Positions 42,035-53,589 of a stretch of 64,000 nt of DNA are shown piece after piece; the first letter of the stretch is position 1, and the number at the start of each line of letters is the position of its first letter. The notes below the pieces were generated by a model that did not search any database, was not told the DNA's origin, and saw nothing but the letters and a program-made list of their open reading frames with translations. Origin of the DNA: Methylobacterium sp. DB0501 (lineage in GTDB: Bacteria > Pseudomonadota > Alphaproteobacteria > Rhizobiales > Beijerinckiaceae); contig NZ_JAAKGV010000022.1 of assembly GCF_011043735.1 (NCBI RefSeq), forward strand, positions 62,001-126,000. The letters are read 5' to 3'. The position numbers and the translations under genes are program-made.

Positions 42035-43735
42035 ATGCACGACACCGACACGGACGGGGCGGCGCTCGCTGCCCCGGCGGCGCCCTTCGGCCTCGCGCCG
42101 CTCGCCCACCGCATCGCCCTGACCTCCGGCTGGACGCGGCTGGGCCTGGCCTGGCTCTTCGGCGCCTGCGGCGCGCTGGCGATGCCGCCCTTCGGGTTCC
42201 TGCCCGCCCTCTGCGTCGCCCTGGTGCCGGCGGTCTGGCTACTCGACGGGGCCGCCACCGCCTCCTCGCGCCTCGGCCGGCGCGGCGGCACGGCGCTCGC
42301 CGCCGGCCTGATCGGCTGGGCCTGGGGCTTCGGCTACCTCACGGCGGGGCTGTGGTGGCTCGGCGCCGCCTTCCTGGTCGAGGCCGATCAGTTCGCCTGG
42401 CTGATGCCCCTCGGGGTGCTCGGGCTGCCGGCCGTGCTCGGGCTGTTCTACGGCGCGGGCTTCGCCGCCGCCCGCCTCCTGTGGTCGCCCGGCCCGGGCC
42501 GCATCGCCGCCCTGGCCTTCGGCCTGGCCGGGGCCGAGTGGCTGCGCGGGCACCTCTTCACCGGCTTTCCCTGGAACGCCCTCGGGATGGCGCTCGGCCA
42601 GAATCTCTGGCTGATGCAGGCCGCCTCGGTCATCGGCCTCTACGGCCTGACCGTCCTGGCGGTGCTGTGCGCCGCGGCGCCCGCCACCCTGGCCGATGCC
42701 GGCGGAGCCCGGCGGCGGTGCGGCCCGCTTCTCGCTACCGTCGCGGTCGTGGCGGCGTTGGGGATCGGGGGGGCTCTGCGCCTGCCCTCCGGCCCGGTGC
42801 CGGAGGTGCCCGGCGTGCGCCTGCGCCTCGTCCAGGCCAACATCCCGCAGGATGCCCGCTTCAACCCGCGCAACCGCGAGGGCATTCTCGAGCGCTATTT
42901 GGGGATGAGCGACAGCGCCACCGCGCCCGACCGGCAGGGCCTGCGCGACGTCACCCACCTGATCTGGCCGGAATCCTCGTTCCCGTTCCTGATCCAGCGC
43001 GATCCCCAGGCCTTGCGGCGGATCGGCTCCGCCCTGCCGCCCGGCACGCTGCTGGTCACCGGCGCGGCCCGGGCCGACGAGCCGCTGCCGGGCGAGCGGC
43101 TGCACTTCTACAATTCCATCCTGATGATCGGGCAGGACGGCCTCGTCGGCGGGCGCTACGACAAGCTCCACCTCGTGCCGTTCGGCGAGTACCTGCCGGC
43201 GCCGGTCGACACCCTGCTGCGGACCCTCGGGCTCAAGCAGTTCGTGGCGGTGCCGGGCGGCTTCACCCCTGGGGAGGCGCGGGAGCGGCCCTCGCTCGCG
43301 GTGCCGGGCCTGCCGCCGGTGGCGCCCTCGATCTGCTACGAGGCGATCTTTCCCGGCGCCGTCGCCTCGCGGCACGCCCATCCGGGCCTCCTTCTCAACG
43401 TCACAAACGACGGCTGGTTCGGCGACACGCCCGGGCCGCGCCAGCACTTCGCCCAGGCCCGCCTGCGCGCGGTCGAGGAAGGAATTCCTCTCGTCCGCGC
43501 TGCCAATACCGGGATCAGCGCGGTGGTCGATCCTTATGGCCGGGTGACCGGGATGTTGTCGGTCGGGGTCGAGGGGGTGCTCGATCGCAACCTCCCGCGA
43601 AACCTTAGGGAAAGCACGTCGTACGTACGATTCGGTGATTTAATTTTCCTCGCCATGCTTCTAGGGTGCGGCTTGATAGCCCTCGGCGCGCGTTATCGCC
43701 GCGCGTCTTTCCCGCCCCGCGGAGCGTCATTGTGA
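42035..43735 (+). CDS. lnt: Apolipoprotein N-acyltransferase
   Basis: Adds the third acyl chain to lipoproteins at the inner membrane. About 566 residues: several N-terminal membrane helices, then a nitrilase-like periplasmic domain with catalytic Glu (LIWPESSFPF), Lys (GRYDKLHLVPFGEYLP) and Cys (APSICYEAIFPG), and a C-terminal helix. ATG 42035 is assumed; an in-frame TTG at 41996 would add 13 residues. Its stop overlaps the next gene's GTG start. Confidence 0.95.
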   Translation: MHDTDTDGAALAAPAAPFGLAPLAHRIALTSGWTRLGLAWLFGACGALAMPPFGFLPALCVALVPAVWLLDGAATASSRLGRRGGTALAAGLIGWAWGFGYLTAGLWWLGAAFLVEADQFAWLMPLGVLGLPAVLGLFYGAGFAAARLLWSPGPGRIAALAFGLAGAEWLRGHLFTGFPWNALGMALGQNLWLMQAASVIGLYGLTVLAVLCAAAPATLADAGGARRRCGPLLATVAVVAALGIGGALRLPSGPVPEVPGVRLRLVQANIPQDARFNPRNREGILERYLGMSDSATAPDRQGLRDVTHLIWPESSFPFLIQRDPQALRRIGSALPPGTLLVTGAARADEPLPGERLHFYNSILMIGQDGLVGGRYDKLHLVPFGEYLPAPVDTLLRTLGLKQFVAVPGGFTPGEARERPSLAVPGLPPVAPSICYEAIFPGAVASRHAHPGLLLNVTNDGWFGDTPGPRQHFAQARLRAVEEGIPLVRAANTGISAVVDPYGRVTGMLSVGVEGVLDRNLPRNLRESTSYVRFGDLIFLAMLLGCGLIALGARYRRASFPPRGASL

Positions 43736-44148
43736 AGAAGGCCCCCGATCCTGTCGATCGTCATGTCGGGCATCGTGTGCGCGTCCGTCGACTTCTCGTC
43801 GGCGTGAGCCAGGAGAAGCTGGGTGATGCCCTCGGCGTGACCTTCCAGCAGATCCAGAAATACGAGAAGGGCGCCAATCGGATCAGCGCCAGCCGGCTGC
43901 GCCAGATCGCCGACATGCTGGGCGTGCCGGTGAACTTCTTCTACGAGGGGGCCCCGCGCCAGGACGGCGGGCGCGACGAGACCCCGACCGAGCCGGCCTC
44001 CGACACCTCGGCCCACGACGTGTTCTGGACCAGCCAGGACCTGCAACTGGTCCGCGCCTTCCAGCGCATCACCGACGGCCAGGTGCGCCGGCGCATCATC
44101 AGCCTGGTCGAGGCGATCGGCCCCGGCCCCGATGCCCCGTCGGAGTGA
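43732..44148 (+). CDS. XRE-family transcriptional regulator
   Basis: 138 residues. A Cro/CI helix-turn-helix at about 15-70 (VRVRRLLVGVSQEKLGDALGVTFQQIQKYEKGANRISASRLRQIADMLGV), then FFYEGAP and a Glu/Asp-rich tail. This is the rhizobial type that usually follows lnt and precedes metK. Here GTG 43732 sits in a 4-bp overlap with the lnt stop (GTGA). metK is not downstream; an MFS gene is. Confidence 0.92.
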   Translation: MKKAPDPVDRHVGHRVRVRRLLVGVSQEKLGDALGVTFQQIQKYEKGANRISASRLRQIADMLGVPVNFFYEGAPRQDGGRDETPTEPASDTSAHDVFWTSQDLQLVRAFQRITDGQVRRRIISLVEAIGPGPDAPSE

Positions 44149-44281
44149 TGCCGTGCCCGGGCCGCCCCGCGGGATGCGGGGTTGCACAGGTTTCGCTGCT
44201 CGCCGGCCCGCCTTGACGCTATGACGCCCCCGAACGCGCGCTCACGCGCGAGGAAAAATCGCGCATGAGCGCGACGGGAGG

Positions 44282-45508
44282 ATGCGGGTGCGAACCATCG
44301 AACGGGCGCCGGGCGCCGCTGCCGCGCGGCCGGGGAGGGCGCCGGCCGGCTTTCCGCCGGTCCTGATCGGCCTCGGGCTGATGCTGGTCGCCTTCAATCT
44401 CCGGCCGGCCCTGTCGAGCGTCGGTCCGCTCCTGCCAGGCATCCGGGCCGAGACCGGCCTGTCGGCGGCGCTGGCGGGCGCCCTCGTCACCCTGCCGGTC
44501 CTGTGCCTCGGGGTGTTCGGCCGTCTGGCGCCGCTGCTGGTGCGGCGCATCGGGCCGGATGCCGGGGTGCTGGCGGCCCTGGCGGTGCTGGCCCTCGGCT
44601 TGACCTTGCGGGGGCTCGGCGGGGTGCCGCTGCTGTTCCTCGGCTCGGTGGTCGCCGCCGCGGCGATCGGGATCGTCGGGGTGATCCTGCCCGGCATCGT
44701 CAAGCGCGACTTTCCCGACCGGGCCGGGCTGATGACCGGGCTCTACACCGCCCTCCTGTGCCTCGGCGCCGCCGCCGGGGCGGGCTTCACCGTGCCGGTG
44801 CGCCAGGCGCTCGGCCTCGGCTGGGAGGGCGCCCTGATGCTGTGGGCCGCCCCCGCCCTCGTCGCAGCTGCCGCCTGGCTGCCCTTCGCGCGCGGCCGGC
44901 CGCTGCCCTCCGGGGTCGCCGCGCGGCCGAGCGGGGCGCTGTGGCGCGATCCCCTGGCCTGGCAGGTCACGGCCTTCATGGGCCTGCAATCGTCGCTGGC
45001 CTACATCGTGTTCGGCTGGCTGCCCGCCGCCCTGGTCGATCGCGGCTTCGACATCGTGACCGCCGGCCTCGTCGCCTCGGTCTCGGCGCTGGCGCAAGGT
45101 CTGCTGGCCTTGGTGGTGCCGACGCTCGCGGCACGCCGGCCGGACCAGCGGCCCTGGGTGGTGCTGGTCGTCAGCCTGCCGCTCGTCGGCTTCGCCGGGC
45201 TGCTCCTCGGCCCGCTGGCCCTCGCTTGGGGTTTCGCGCTGCTGCTCGGCCTCGGGCTCGGCGGCTGCTTCGGCCTCGCCCTGACCCTGATCGTGCTGCG
45301 CGCCGGCGACCCCCGCGCCGCCGCCGAGCTCTCCGCCATGGCACAGGGCGTCGGCTATTGCGGCGCGGCCCTGGGGCCGTTCCTGGTCGGCATCGTCCAC
45401 GAGGTGAGCGGCGGCTGGGGCTGGCCGGCGGCGCTCTACGTGGCCCTATGCCTGGCGGCGGGAACTTTCGGGCTGTTCGCGGCGCGGGATCGGACGGTGA
45501 GGGTCTGA
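44282..45508 (+). CDS. MFS transporter, CynX/NimT type
   Basis: 408 residues, 12 predicted membrane helices. Opens LIGLGLMLVAFNLRPALSSVGPLLPGIRAETGL, the CynX/NimT family mark (cyanate or 2-nitroimidazole relatives; real substrate unknown). GGGAGG precedes ATG 44282. Located 133 bp after the XRE gene. Convergent with gyrA. Confidence 0.9.
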   Translation: MRVRTIERAPGAAAARPGRAPAGFPPVLIGLGLMLVAFNLRPALSSVGPLLPGIRAETGLSAALAGALVTLPVLCLGVFGRLAPLLVRRIGPDAGVLAALAVLALGLTLRGLGGVPLLFLGSVVAAAAIGIVGVILPGIVKRDFPDRAGLMTGLYTALLCLGAAAGAGFTVPVRQALGLGWEGALMLWAAPALVAAAAWLPFARGRPLPSGVAARPSGALWRDPLAWQVTAFMGLQSSLAYIVFGWLPAALVDRGFDIVTAGLVASVSALAQGLLALVVPTLAARRPDQRPWVVLVVSLPLVGFAGLLLGPLALAWGFALLLGLGLGGCFGLALTLIVLRAGDPRAAAELSAMAQGVGYCGAALGPFLVGIVHEVSGGWGWPAALYVALCLAAGTFGLFAARDRTVRV

Positions 45509-45575
45509 GTTCTGCCTTCTCGAGGGAGTGGACCGTACTCGAACCCGGGAAGGCCACAGTCGATACCCGCAACCG

Positions 45576-45618
45576 CGAGAGCAGCGCCCGGTCGCGCTGC
45601 CATCGAACGCTGCTCTCG
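45576..45618. repeat. 11-bp perfect inverted repeat between MFS and gyrA
   Basis: CGAGAGCAGCG (45576-45586) and CGCTGCTCTCG (45608-45618) with a 21-nt loop. Located between convergent genes; no T-run. Confidence 0.5.
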
Positions 45619-45643
45619 ATTTTCGATTGTGCCGCATTTTCGG

Positions 45644-45668
45644 CGACGAACCGGCTCCGCTTCGTCGG
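45644..45668. repeat. REP-like palindrome, family A (partial copy)
   Basis: CGACGAACCGG then CTCCGC then TTCGTCGG, sharing the core of the element at 11888-11932 (CGACGAACCGG...TTCGTCGG). Located between the MFS gene and gyrA. Confidence 0.6.
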
Positions 45669-45762
45669 ACCATGCTCTGGAGCGGGGTCCAGCAGTCAGG
45701 TGGAGGGTGTCAGGGCCGTCGAGATGGAAAGGCGACGGCCCTACACGCAGCCATGAGGGGGC

Positions 45763-48513
<2,751 letters not shown>

Positions 48514-48763
48514 GGTCTATCTCTCGTCGCGGCCCGCGCGGGCTCACACACTCGTGGCCGGCTTAGCCGATTTTGCCGCCGAGCACCAGCGCCATGTGCC
48601 GGCACGACAGACGGAAGGCCAAGAAAATCAGCATCTTAGATGGGTGTTCCGGGGATGTTCCTCAAGCCCGGCTGGATCCTGTGGACGAATGTCCCGCGAA
48701 GTCGTTAGAGATTGGCAAAGGATGCGGGGTCCGCGACGAGCCGCCCGCTGCGTGAGGCCGCCC

Positions 48764-49192
48764 ATGGACGTCGTCATCGACCACAATCCGGTCTGCGGCA
48801 CCTCGCGCACCGTGCTGGCGAAGATCCGCGATGCCGGCATCGAGCCCCGCATCGTCGCGTCCCTGAAGACCCCGCCGACGCGGGCGCTGCTGCGGCGGCT
48901 CCTCGACCGGGTCGGGCTCTCGGTGCGCGACGTGCTGCCCAGGACGGGCACCCCCTTCGTCGCGCCCGGCCTCGACGAGGCCGCTCCCACCGACGACCGG
49001 CACCCCGACGCGATCGCCACCCATCCCGTCCCGCTCGCGCGCCCGCTGGTGGCGAGCCCGGGCCGCATGCTCCTGTGCCGCCCCTCCGAGCGGGTGCGGG
49101 ATCTGCTGCCAGCTGTGAGGGCGGAGTTCGTCGGGGAGGACGGCGAGCGGGCGGTCGACGCGCAGGGTCGCCGGGTCGCCGGCTCCCGATGA
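48764..49192 (+). CDS. ArsC-family arsenate reductase
   Basis: 142 residues, thioredoxin-fold ArsC (glutaredoxin-dependent type). HNPVCGTSRTVLAKIRDAG has the catalytic Cys11, and RPLVASPGRMLLCRPSERV is the second arsenate-binding arginine region. Its stop overlaps the next gene's ATG (ATGA), and the downstream MFS probably exports the product, so the pair likely detoxifies arsenate. Assignment of the substrate is inference. Confidence 0.85.
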   Translation: MDVVIDHNPVCGTSRTVLAKIRDAGIEPRIVASLKTPPTRALLRRLLDRVGLSVRDVLPRTGTPFVAPGLDEAAPTDDRHPDAIATHPVPLARPLVASPGRMLLCRPSERVRDLLPAVRAEFVGEDGERAVDAQGRRVAGSR

Positions 49193-50424
49193 TTCCCGCG
49201 ATCCCGCAGCGGCGCTGGCCGGTCATCTCCGGCCTCGGCATCGTGCAGATCCTCGCCTGGGGCTGCAGCTACTACCTGCTGACGGTGCTCGGTCCGTCGA
49301 TCGCGGCGGAGACCGGCTGGCCGCTGCCCTGGATCTTCGGCAGTCTCACCGCCGGCATGCTGGTGGCGGGCGCCGTCGCGCCGATGGCGGGCCGGATGAT
49401 CGGGCGCCACGGCGGCCGGCCGGTCCTGGCGGTCTCGAGCCTGCTGCTCGCCGCCGGGCTCGTCGGGCTGGCGCTGGCGCCGAACCTGCCGGTCTTCGCG
49501 CTGGCCTGGCTGGTGATCGGGGCCGGGATGGGGTCGGGGCTCTACGATGCCGCCTTCGCCACCCTCGGCAGGCTCTACGGTGCCGACGCACGCCCGGCGA
49601 TCACCGCGTTGACCCTGTGGGGCGGCTTCTCCAGCACCCTGTGCTGGCCGCTCTCGGCCTTCCTGCTCGCCCATCTCGGCTGGCGCGGCACCTGCCTGAC
49701 CTACGCGGCGCTGGAGATCGCCGTGTGCCTGCCGCTGGTGCTGGGCCTGGTCCCGCCCGCGGCCCCGAGGCCGGCTGCCACGGGGGGAGGGCGGTCCGAG
49801 GCGGCGCTCGATCCCGCCGAGCGACCGACCTTCCTGGTGCTCGCCGCCGTGGTGACCTGCACCGGCATCGCCACCTCGATCGTTTCGGTCCACCTGCTGA
49901 CGCTGCTGCAGGATCGCGGCCTGTCGCTCGCCGCCGCGGTATCGCTCGGCACCCTGGTCGGGCCGTCGCAGGTCGGGGCGCGGCTCCTGGAGGTCGCCAA
50001 CCGCAGCCGCCACCACCCGATCTGGACGCTCACGATCGCCGTGGTCCTGATGGCGCTCGGCCTCGTCCTGCTCGGGTCCGGGCTCCAGGCGCCTGCCCTG
50101 GTGCTTATGGTCTACGGCGCAGGCAACGGGCTCTACTCGATCGGGCGCGGCACCCTGCCCCTCGCCCTGTTCGGCCCCGAGCGCTATGCCGCGCTCCTCG
50201 GCCGCCTCGCGAAGCCGAACCTCGCCGCGCAGGCCCTCGCGCCCTCCGCCGGCGCCTATCTCATCGCCCATGGCGGTGCCGACGCGGCCTTGCTCGTGCT
50301 GGCGATCCTCGGGGTGATCGACGTCGGCCTCGTGGCGCTGCTGTGGCGGGTCCGGCGCCGCGGCGCGGTGCCGGTCCGGGCCCGGCACGACGAAAAGCCC
50401 CTCCCGCAGGGCGGAAGGGGCTGA
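49189..50424 (+). CDS. MFS transporter coupled to ArsC
   Basis: 411 residues, about 12 membrane helices, with GLGIVQILAWGCSYYLLTVLGP at the start and the MFS loop motif AGRMIGRHGGRPVL. Translationally coupled to arsC (ATGA), so efflux of As(III) or an organoarsenical, as ArsK-type MFS carriers do, is plausible. No arsR, arsB or acr3 is visible. The 3' end contains a hairpin that overlaps the stop. Confidence 0.85.
   Translation: MIPAIPQRRWPVISGLGIVQILAWGCSYYLLTVLGPSIAAETGWPLPWIFGSLTAGMLVAGAVAPMAGRMIGRHGGRPVLAVSSLLLAAGLVGLALAPNLPVFALAWLVIGAGMGSGLYDAAFATLGRLYGADARPAITALTLWGGFSSTLCWPLSAFLLAHLGWRGTCLTYAALEIAVCLPLVLGLVPPAAPRPAATGGGRSEAALDPAERPTFLVLAAVVTCTGIATSIVSVHLLTLLQDRGLSLAAAVSLGTLVGPSQVGARLLEVANRSRHHPIWTLTIAVVLMALGLVLLGSGLQAPALVLMVYGAGNGLYSIGRGTLPLALFGPERYAALLGRLAKPNLAAQALAPSAGAYLIAHGGADAALLVLAILGVIDVGLVALLWRVRRRGAVPVRARHDEKPLPQGGRG
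50396..50422 (-). terminator. Terminator hairpin overlapping the MFS gene end
   Basis: AGCCCCT (50396-50402) pairs with AGGGGCT (50416-50422); on the minus strand it ends in GGGGCTTTTCG, so it may stop transcription of the DUF2934 gene. It falls within the last codons of the MFS gene. Confidence 0.5.
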
Positions 50425-50493
50425 ACGCGTCGGGCGTGCAAGAAGCCCGATGAGGTCGTGCAAGACGCCCGAGGACGATAAGGCCGGCGGTCC

Positions 50494-50868
50494 TCAGTGG
50501 GTCGTGACGGTCTCGGCGGTGGCCCGACGCCGGCGCGGGGCCGGCTTCGCGGCGGCCTCGGCCACCTCGGCTACCGTCTTGGCCGCGGCGCTCTTCGCGG
50601 CAGGGCTTTTGGGCGCGGCGGGCTTGCGGGCCGCCGGCTTGCGCACCGGTTTGGCAACGATCTCGGCGGCAACGATCGGCTCGGCGACGATCTCCCGGGC
50701 GACGGCCTCGGTCGCCGGCTGCCCCATCTGCGCGGCCAGTTCCCGCTCGGCCAGATGCCAGTAATGCTCGGCGCGGCCCGGTGCACGGCCGTCGCGCTCC
50801 CACAGGGCATAGGCCCGTTCGCGGATGCTGGTCTCGACGTGATCCATCCCGACCTCCTCGGTGTTCAT
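50494..50868 (-). CDS. DUF2934-domain protein
   Basis: 124 residues. DUF2934 at about 12-42 (VETSIRERAYALWERDGRAPGRAEHYWHLAERE), then a Lys/Ala/Pro-rich low-complexity tail (KPAARKPAAPKSPAAKSAAAK) and RRRRATAET. Histone-tail-like basic stretch, possibly nucleic-acid binding; DUF2934 has no known role. Convergent with the arsenic pair. Confidence 0.85.
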   Translation of the reverse strand: MNTEEVGMDHVETSIRERAYALWERDGRAPGRAEHYWHLAERELAAQMGQPATEAVAREIVAEPIVAAEIVAKPVRKPAARKPAAPKSPAAKSAAAKTVAEVAEAAAKPAPRRRRATAETVTTH

Positions 50869-51153
50869 GTGAGGGGACCATCGCGGGTCATGGTTAAGGA
50901 AGCCCTAAACGGAGGCGGTGCTGCCCGGCAGGTATCCCGGGGCCGGCGTCCTCCGACGGCGGGGGCGCAGCGTTCGGCCGGACGGGTGGGGGGCGCTGGG
51001 GAACTCCGGGCGGCAGGCGCGATGCCCCTGCCTGCCGGCGACGCCGTCCGAGCGGGAACGGCAGGGACGGCGTGACCCGCGACCGTGGACGGGGCCGCCG
51101 CGGCCTGTCCTCGACCCAGGTCAACTCCGGGACCGATTCTCGCGCCGCGGAGA

Positions 51154-51168
51154 TGTAACATTATTGCA
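51154..51168 (+). promoter_or_regulatory. Possible Zur-like operator
   Basis: TGTAACATTATTGCA is an imperfect 15-bp palindrome with an AT-rich core in otherwise GC-rich sequence, about 55 bp before the metal-binding protein gene. It resembles alphaproteobacterial Zur boxes; match is by eye. The rest of the 354-bp gap (50869-51222) shows no gene. Confidence 0.35.
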
Positions 51169-51222
51169 ATTGGGCGCGCGCCGGCCTAGGGCAGGCGCGG
51201 CATCGAGCGAGGGACCGGCGTG

Positions 51223-52128
51223 ATGGACAGGGTAAGGATCGGGATGCTGCTGCTGGCCGTGGCGCTCGGATGGAGTGCGCCCGGGCGGGCGGAGCCCGCG
51301 AGGGTCGTGGCGACCTTCTCGATCCTCGGCGACCTCGTGCGCCAGGTCGGCGGCGATCGGGTCGCGGTCACCACCCTGGTCGGGCCGAACGGCGACGCCC
51401 ACAGCTTCGTGCCGGCGCCGGCCGACGCGCAAGCCGTGGCGGCCGCCCGGCTGGTGGTGGTGAACGGCCTCGGCTTCGAGGGCTGGATGGACCGCCTGAT
51501 CAAGGCCTCCGGCACCAAGGCCAAGGTCGTCGTCGCCTCGAAGGGCATCGTCCCGATCGAGGAGGACGACGAGGGCGGGGCGAGCCACGGTCACGACCAT
51601 GCCGTCGATCCCCATGCCTGGCAGGACGTCGCCAACGCGAAGCGCTACGTGGCGAATATCCGCGACGGATTGGCCGGTATCGATCCCGACGGCAAGGCGA
51701 CCTACGAGGCCAATACGTCAGCCTACCTGGCGCAGCTCGACGCGCTCGACGCCGAGATCCGTGCGGCGCTCGCCGTCATCCCCGAGGCGCGCCGGCGCAT
51801 CGTCACCACCCACGACGCCTTCGGGTACTTCGCCAAGGCCTACGGCCTGCGCTTCCTCGCCCCTCAGGGCGTATCGAGCCAGAGCGAGGCCACCGCCCGC
51901 GACGTCGCCGCCATCGTCCGCCAGGTCCGTCGCGACAAGATCCCGGCTTTGTTCCTCGAGAACGTCTCCGACCCGCGGCTGATGCAGCAGATCGCCCGCG
52001 AGAGCGGCGCCAAGGCGGGCGGGCGGGTCTTCTCCGACGCCCTGTCGGAGCCCGGCGGCCCGGCGCCGACCTATGTCGCGATGATGCGCCACAACGCGCA
52101 GGAATTCGCGGCGGCGCTGAAGGAGTGA
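51223..52128 (+). CDS. Zn/Mn-type metal ABC transporter substrate-binding protein (orphan)
   Basis: 301 residues. Signal peptide 1-24 (LGWSAPGRA-EP) and a ZnuA/PsaA fold. Metal ligands: His in GDAHSFVPAPAD, His in VDPHAWQDV, His in TTHDAFGYFAKAYGL, and Asp in FSDALSEPGG. A short His/Asp-rich loop (DDEGGASHGHDHAVDPHAW) is typical of zinc carriers. No permease or ATPase gene is adjacent. ATG 51223 has GAGGGA 8 nt upstream; GTG 51220 is also possible. Confidence 0.88.
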   Translation: MDRVRIGMLLLAVALGWSAPGRAEPARVVATFSILGDLVRQVGGDRVAVTTLVGPNGDAHSFVPAPADAQAVAAARLVVVNGLGFEGWMDRLIKASGTKAKVVVASKGIVPIEEDDEGGASHGHDHAVDPHAWQDVANAKRYVANIRDGLAGIDPDGKATYEANTSAYLAQLDALDAEIRAALAVIPEARRRIVTTHDAFGYFAKAYGLRFLAPQGVSSQSEATARDVAAIVRQVRRDKIPALFLENVSDPRLMQQIARESGAKAGGRVFSDALSEPGGPAPTYVAMMRHNAQEFAAALKE

Positions 52129-52164
52129 TGCCATTTCCGGACGATGACTTCCGGAAATGGTATC
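52127..52164. repeat. Palindrome overlapping the end of the metal-binding protein gene
   Basis: GATGCCATTTCCGG (52127-52140) and CCGGAAATGGTATC (52151-52164), 13 of 14 complementary, the odd pair being a G-T wobble, loop 10 nt. A 42-codon ORF (52128-52256) begins within it at TGATG, but its third positions are only about 60% GC, so I do not call it a gene. Sits between convergent genes. Confidence 0.65.
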
Positions 52165-52293
52165 ATCAGCCCGCGCGGCGTCTGAGCGAAGCCGAACTTC
52201 GCATTGCGAACGCGGTTGCGCAGCAATCGCCGGGCGATCAACTGAAGGTCGTCTGACTCGCCACGATCGCCTGTCGCCGACGCTCCGCCCCAC

Positions 52294-53340
52294 TCACCGG
52301 AGGTCGAGCGTCAGGCTCCGGAACCGCTTCCCGTCCTTCGACTCCTCGCACGGCTTGCCGTCGGAGCCCAGCGCCTCGCCGTCGTCGCTCAGCACCTGGA
52401 CCCGGTCGCCGGCCGGGCCGACCAGCACCGCCTCGGGCTGGAAATCGGGAATCGCCGCGAAGGCCGCCGCCGCGCCCGCGACCCGGACCGGCGTCGCGCC
52501 CGGCTCGCCCGACCAGCGGTAGAGGTCGAACGGCTCTCCACCCCCGCCCGCACCGCCGGCGAGGATCAGGTAGATCTTCGCCTCGGGCGAGTAGGCGATG
52601 TCGCGAATGCCGCGGCCCTTGAGGTCGAGGGCGACCGGCGGGCCGAGGCGCGGGGCGGCCCCGTGGATCGCCTCGGCGGGGTTCTCGAGCGGGACCAGCA
52701 GGGCGTTGGCGTCGGTGTCGAGGGGGTTGCGCAGGCCGAGCCAGAGGGATGTGCCGTCCGGGCGGGGCGCCATGCCCTCGATGTTGAAGCCCTTGCGCTT
52801 CGGGTCGAGGTCGTCTCGGGCCGGCACGCCGAGGCCGATCCGCGCCGCGAACAGGGGCGACAGGGCGGCGAGGGCCTGCGGCAGCCCTTTGACCGCCTGT
52901 CCCTTCGGGACCAGGGTCGGCCCGGCGCCCGACTCCGTCACCGTCATCGCCAGGAGGCGCCCGCGGCCGGGGCTCTGCCTGCCGCCGTGCCGGCGGCTGT
53001 GCGAGCCGAGCACGTAGAGATCGGCGCCGAGCCAGGTCGCGGATTCGAGGTCGGCCTTGCGGTCCTCCGGCGTGAGGCCGAGCGGGACGGCGAGGTCGGC
53101 GCCGCCGAGGGGCAGTGCCTCGCCGCCGGCACCCGCCCGGTAGAGGCCCATGACGGCGGATTCGTCGTCGACCACCAGGAAGCGGTCGCCGACGCTGCCG
53201 CGCGGATAGGCCACCGCGCCGGAGGCCTCGCACATCCCGCGATGCTCCAGCACCGGGCCGACCGTCACCGTCTCGGCCGACGCGGCGGAGGCCAGGACGG
53301 ACGAGACGAGGGCCGCGAGGAGCGGGAGGGAGCGGGGCAT
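52294..53340 (-). CDS. Secreted DUF3616 protein
   Basis: 348 residues. Signal peptide 1-22 (LASAASA-ET), then a beta-rich domain: LEHRGMCEASGAVAYPRGSV GDRFLVVDDESAVMGLYRAG, GFNIEGMAPRPDGTSLWLGLRNPL, GIRDIAYSPEAKIYLILAGGA and a conserved Cys. DUF3616 is an uncharacterised propeller-like family. Start ATG 53340. Confidence 0.85.
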   Translation of the reverse strand: MPRSLPLLAALVSSVLASAASAETVTVGPVLEHRGMCEASGAVAYPRGSVGDRFLVVDDESAVMGLYRAGAGGEALPLGGADLAVPLGLTPEDRKADLESATWLGADLYVLGSHSRRHGGRQSPGRGRLLAMTVTESGAGPTLVPKGQAVKGLPQALAALSPLFAARIGLGVPARDDLDPKRKGFNIEGMAPRPDGTSLWLGLRNPLDTDANALLVPLENPAEAIHGAAPRLGPPVALDLKGRGIRDIAYSPEAKIYLILAGGAGGGGEPFDLYRWSGEPGATPVRVAGAAAAFAAIPDFQPEAVLVGPAGDRVQVLSDDGEALGSDGKPCEESKDGKRFRSLTLDLR

Positions 53341-53589
53341 GGGGAACCTTCGGAGCCGGTTGATGACCGAGGCCGGTCGATTGTGCGCTCGCATCGACGC
53401 CGCTCCGCGTCGATCCGGAACCGCGAAGCGGAGCCCGGGATCCGGAGCGGCAAGCGCTTCCGACGAGGGCGGAGCGAATCCCGCCCGGTCCGGCACGGTC
53501 CGCGGTCCCGGGATGACCCGGAGAGTGTCAGGATCGGCGCGAGAGACGAACCGGCCCTCGTACGGAGAGCGTCGGATCGGGGATGGCGC

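Noticed and set aside
52294..53340. DUF3616 protein as an AztD-like zinc chaperone for the neighbouring metal-binding protein
   Set aside because: No His-rich metal motifs are visible and the genes are convergent, not in one operon.
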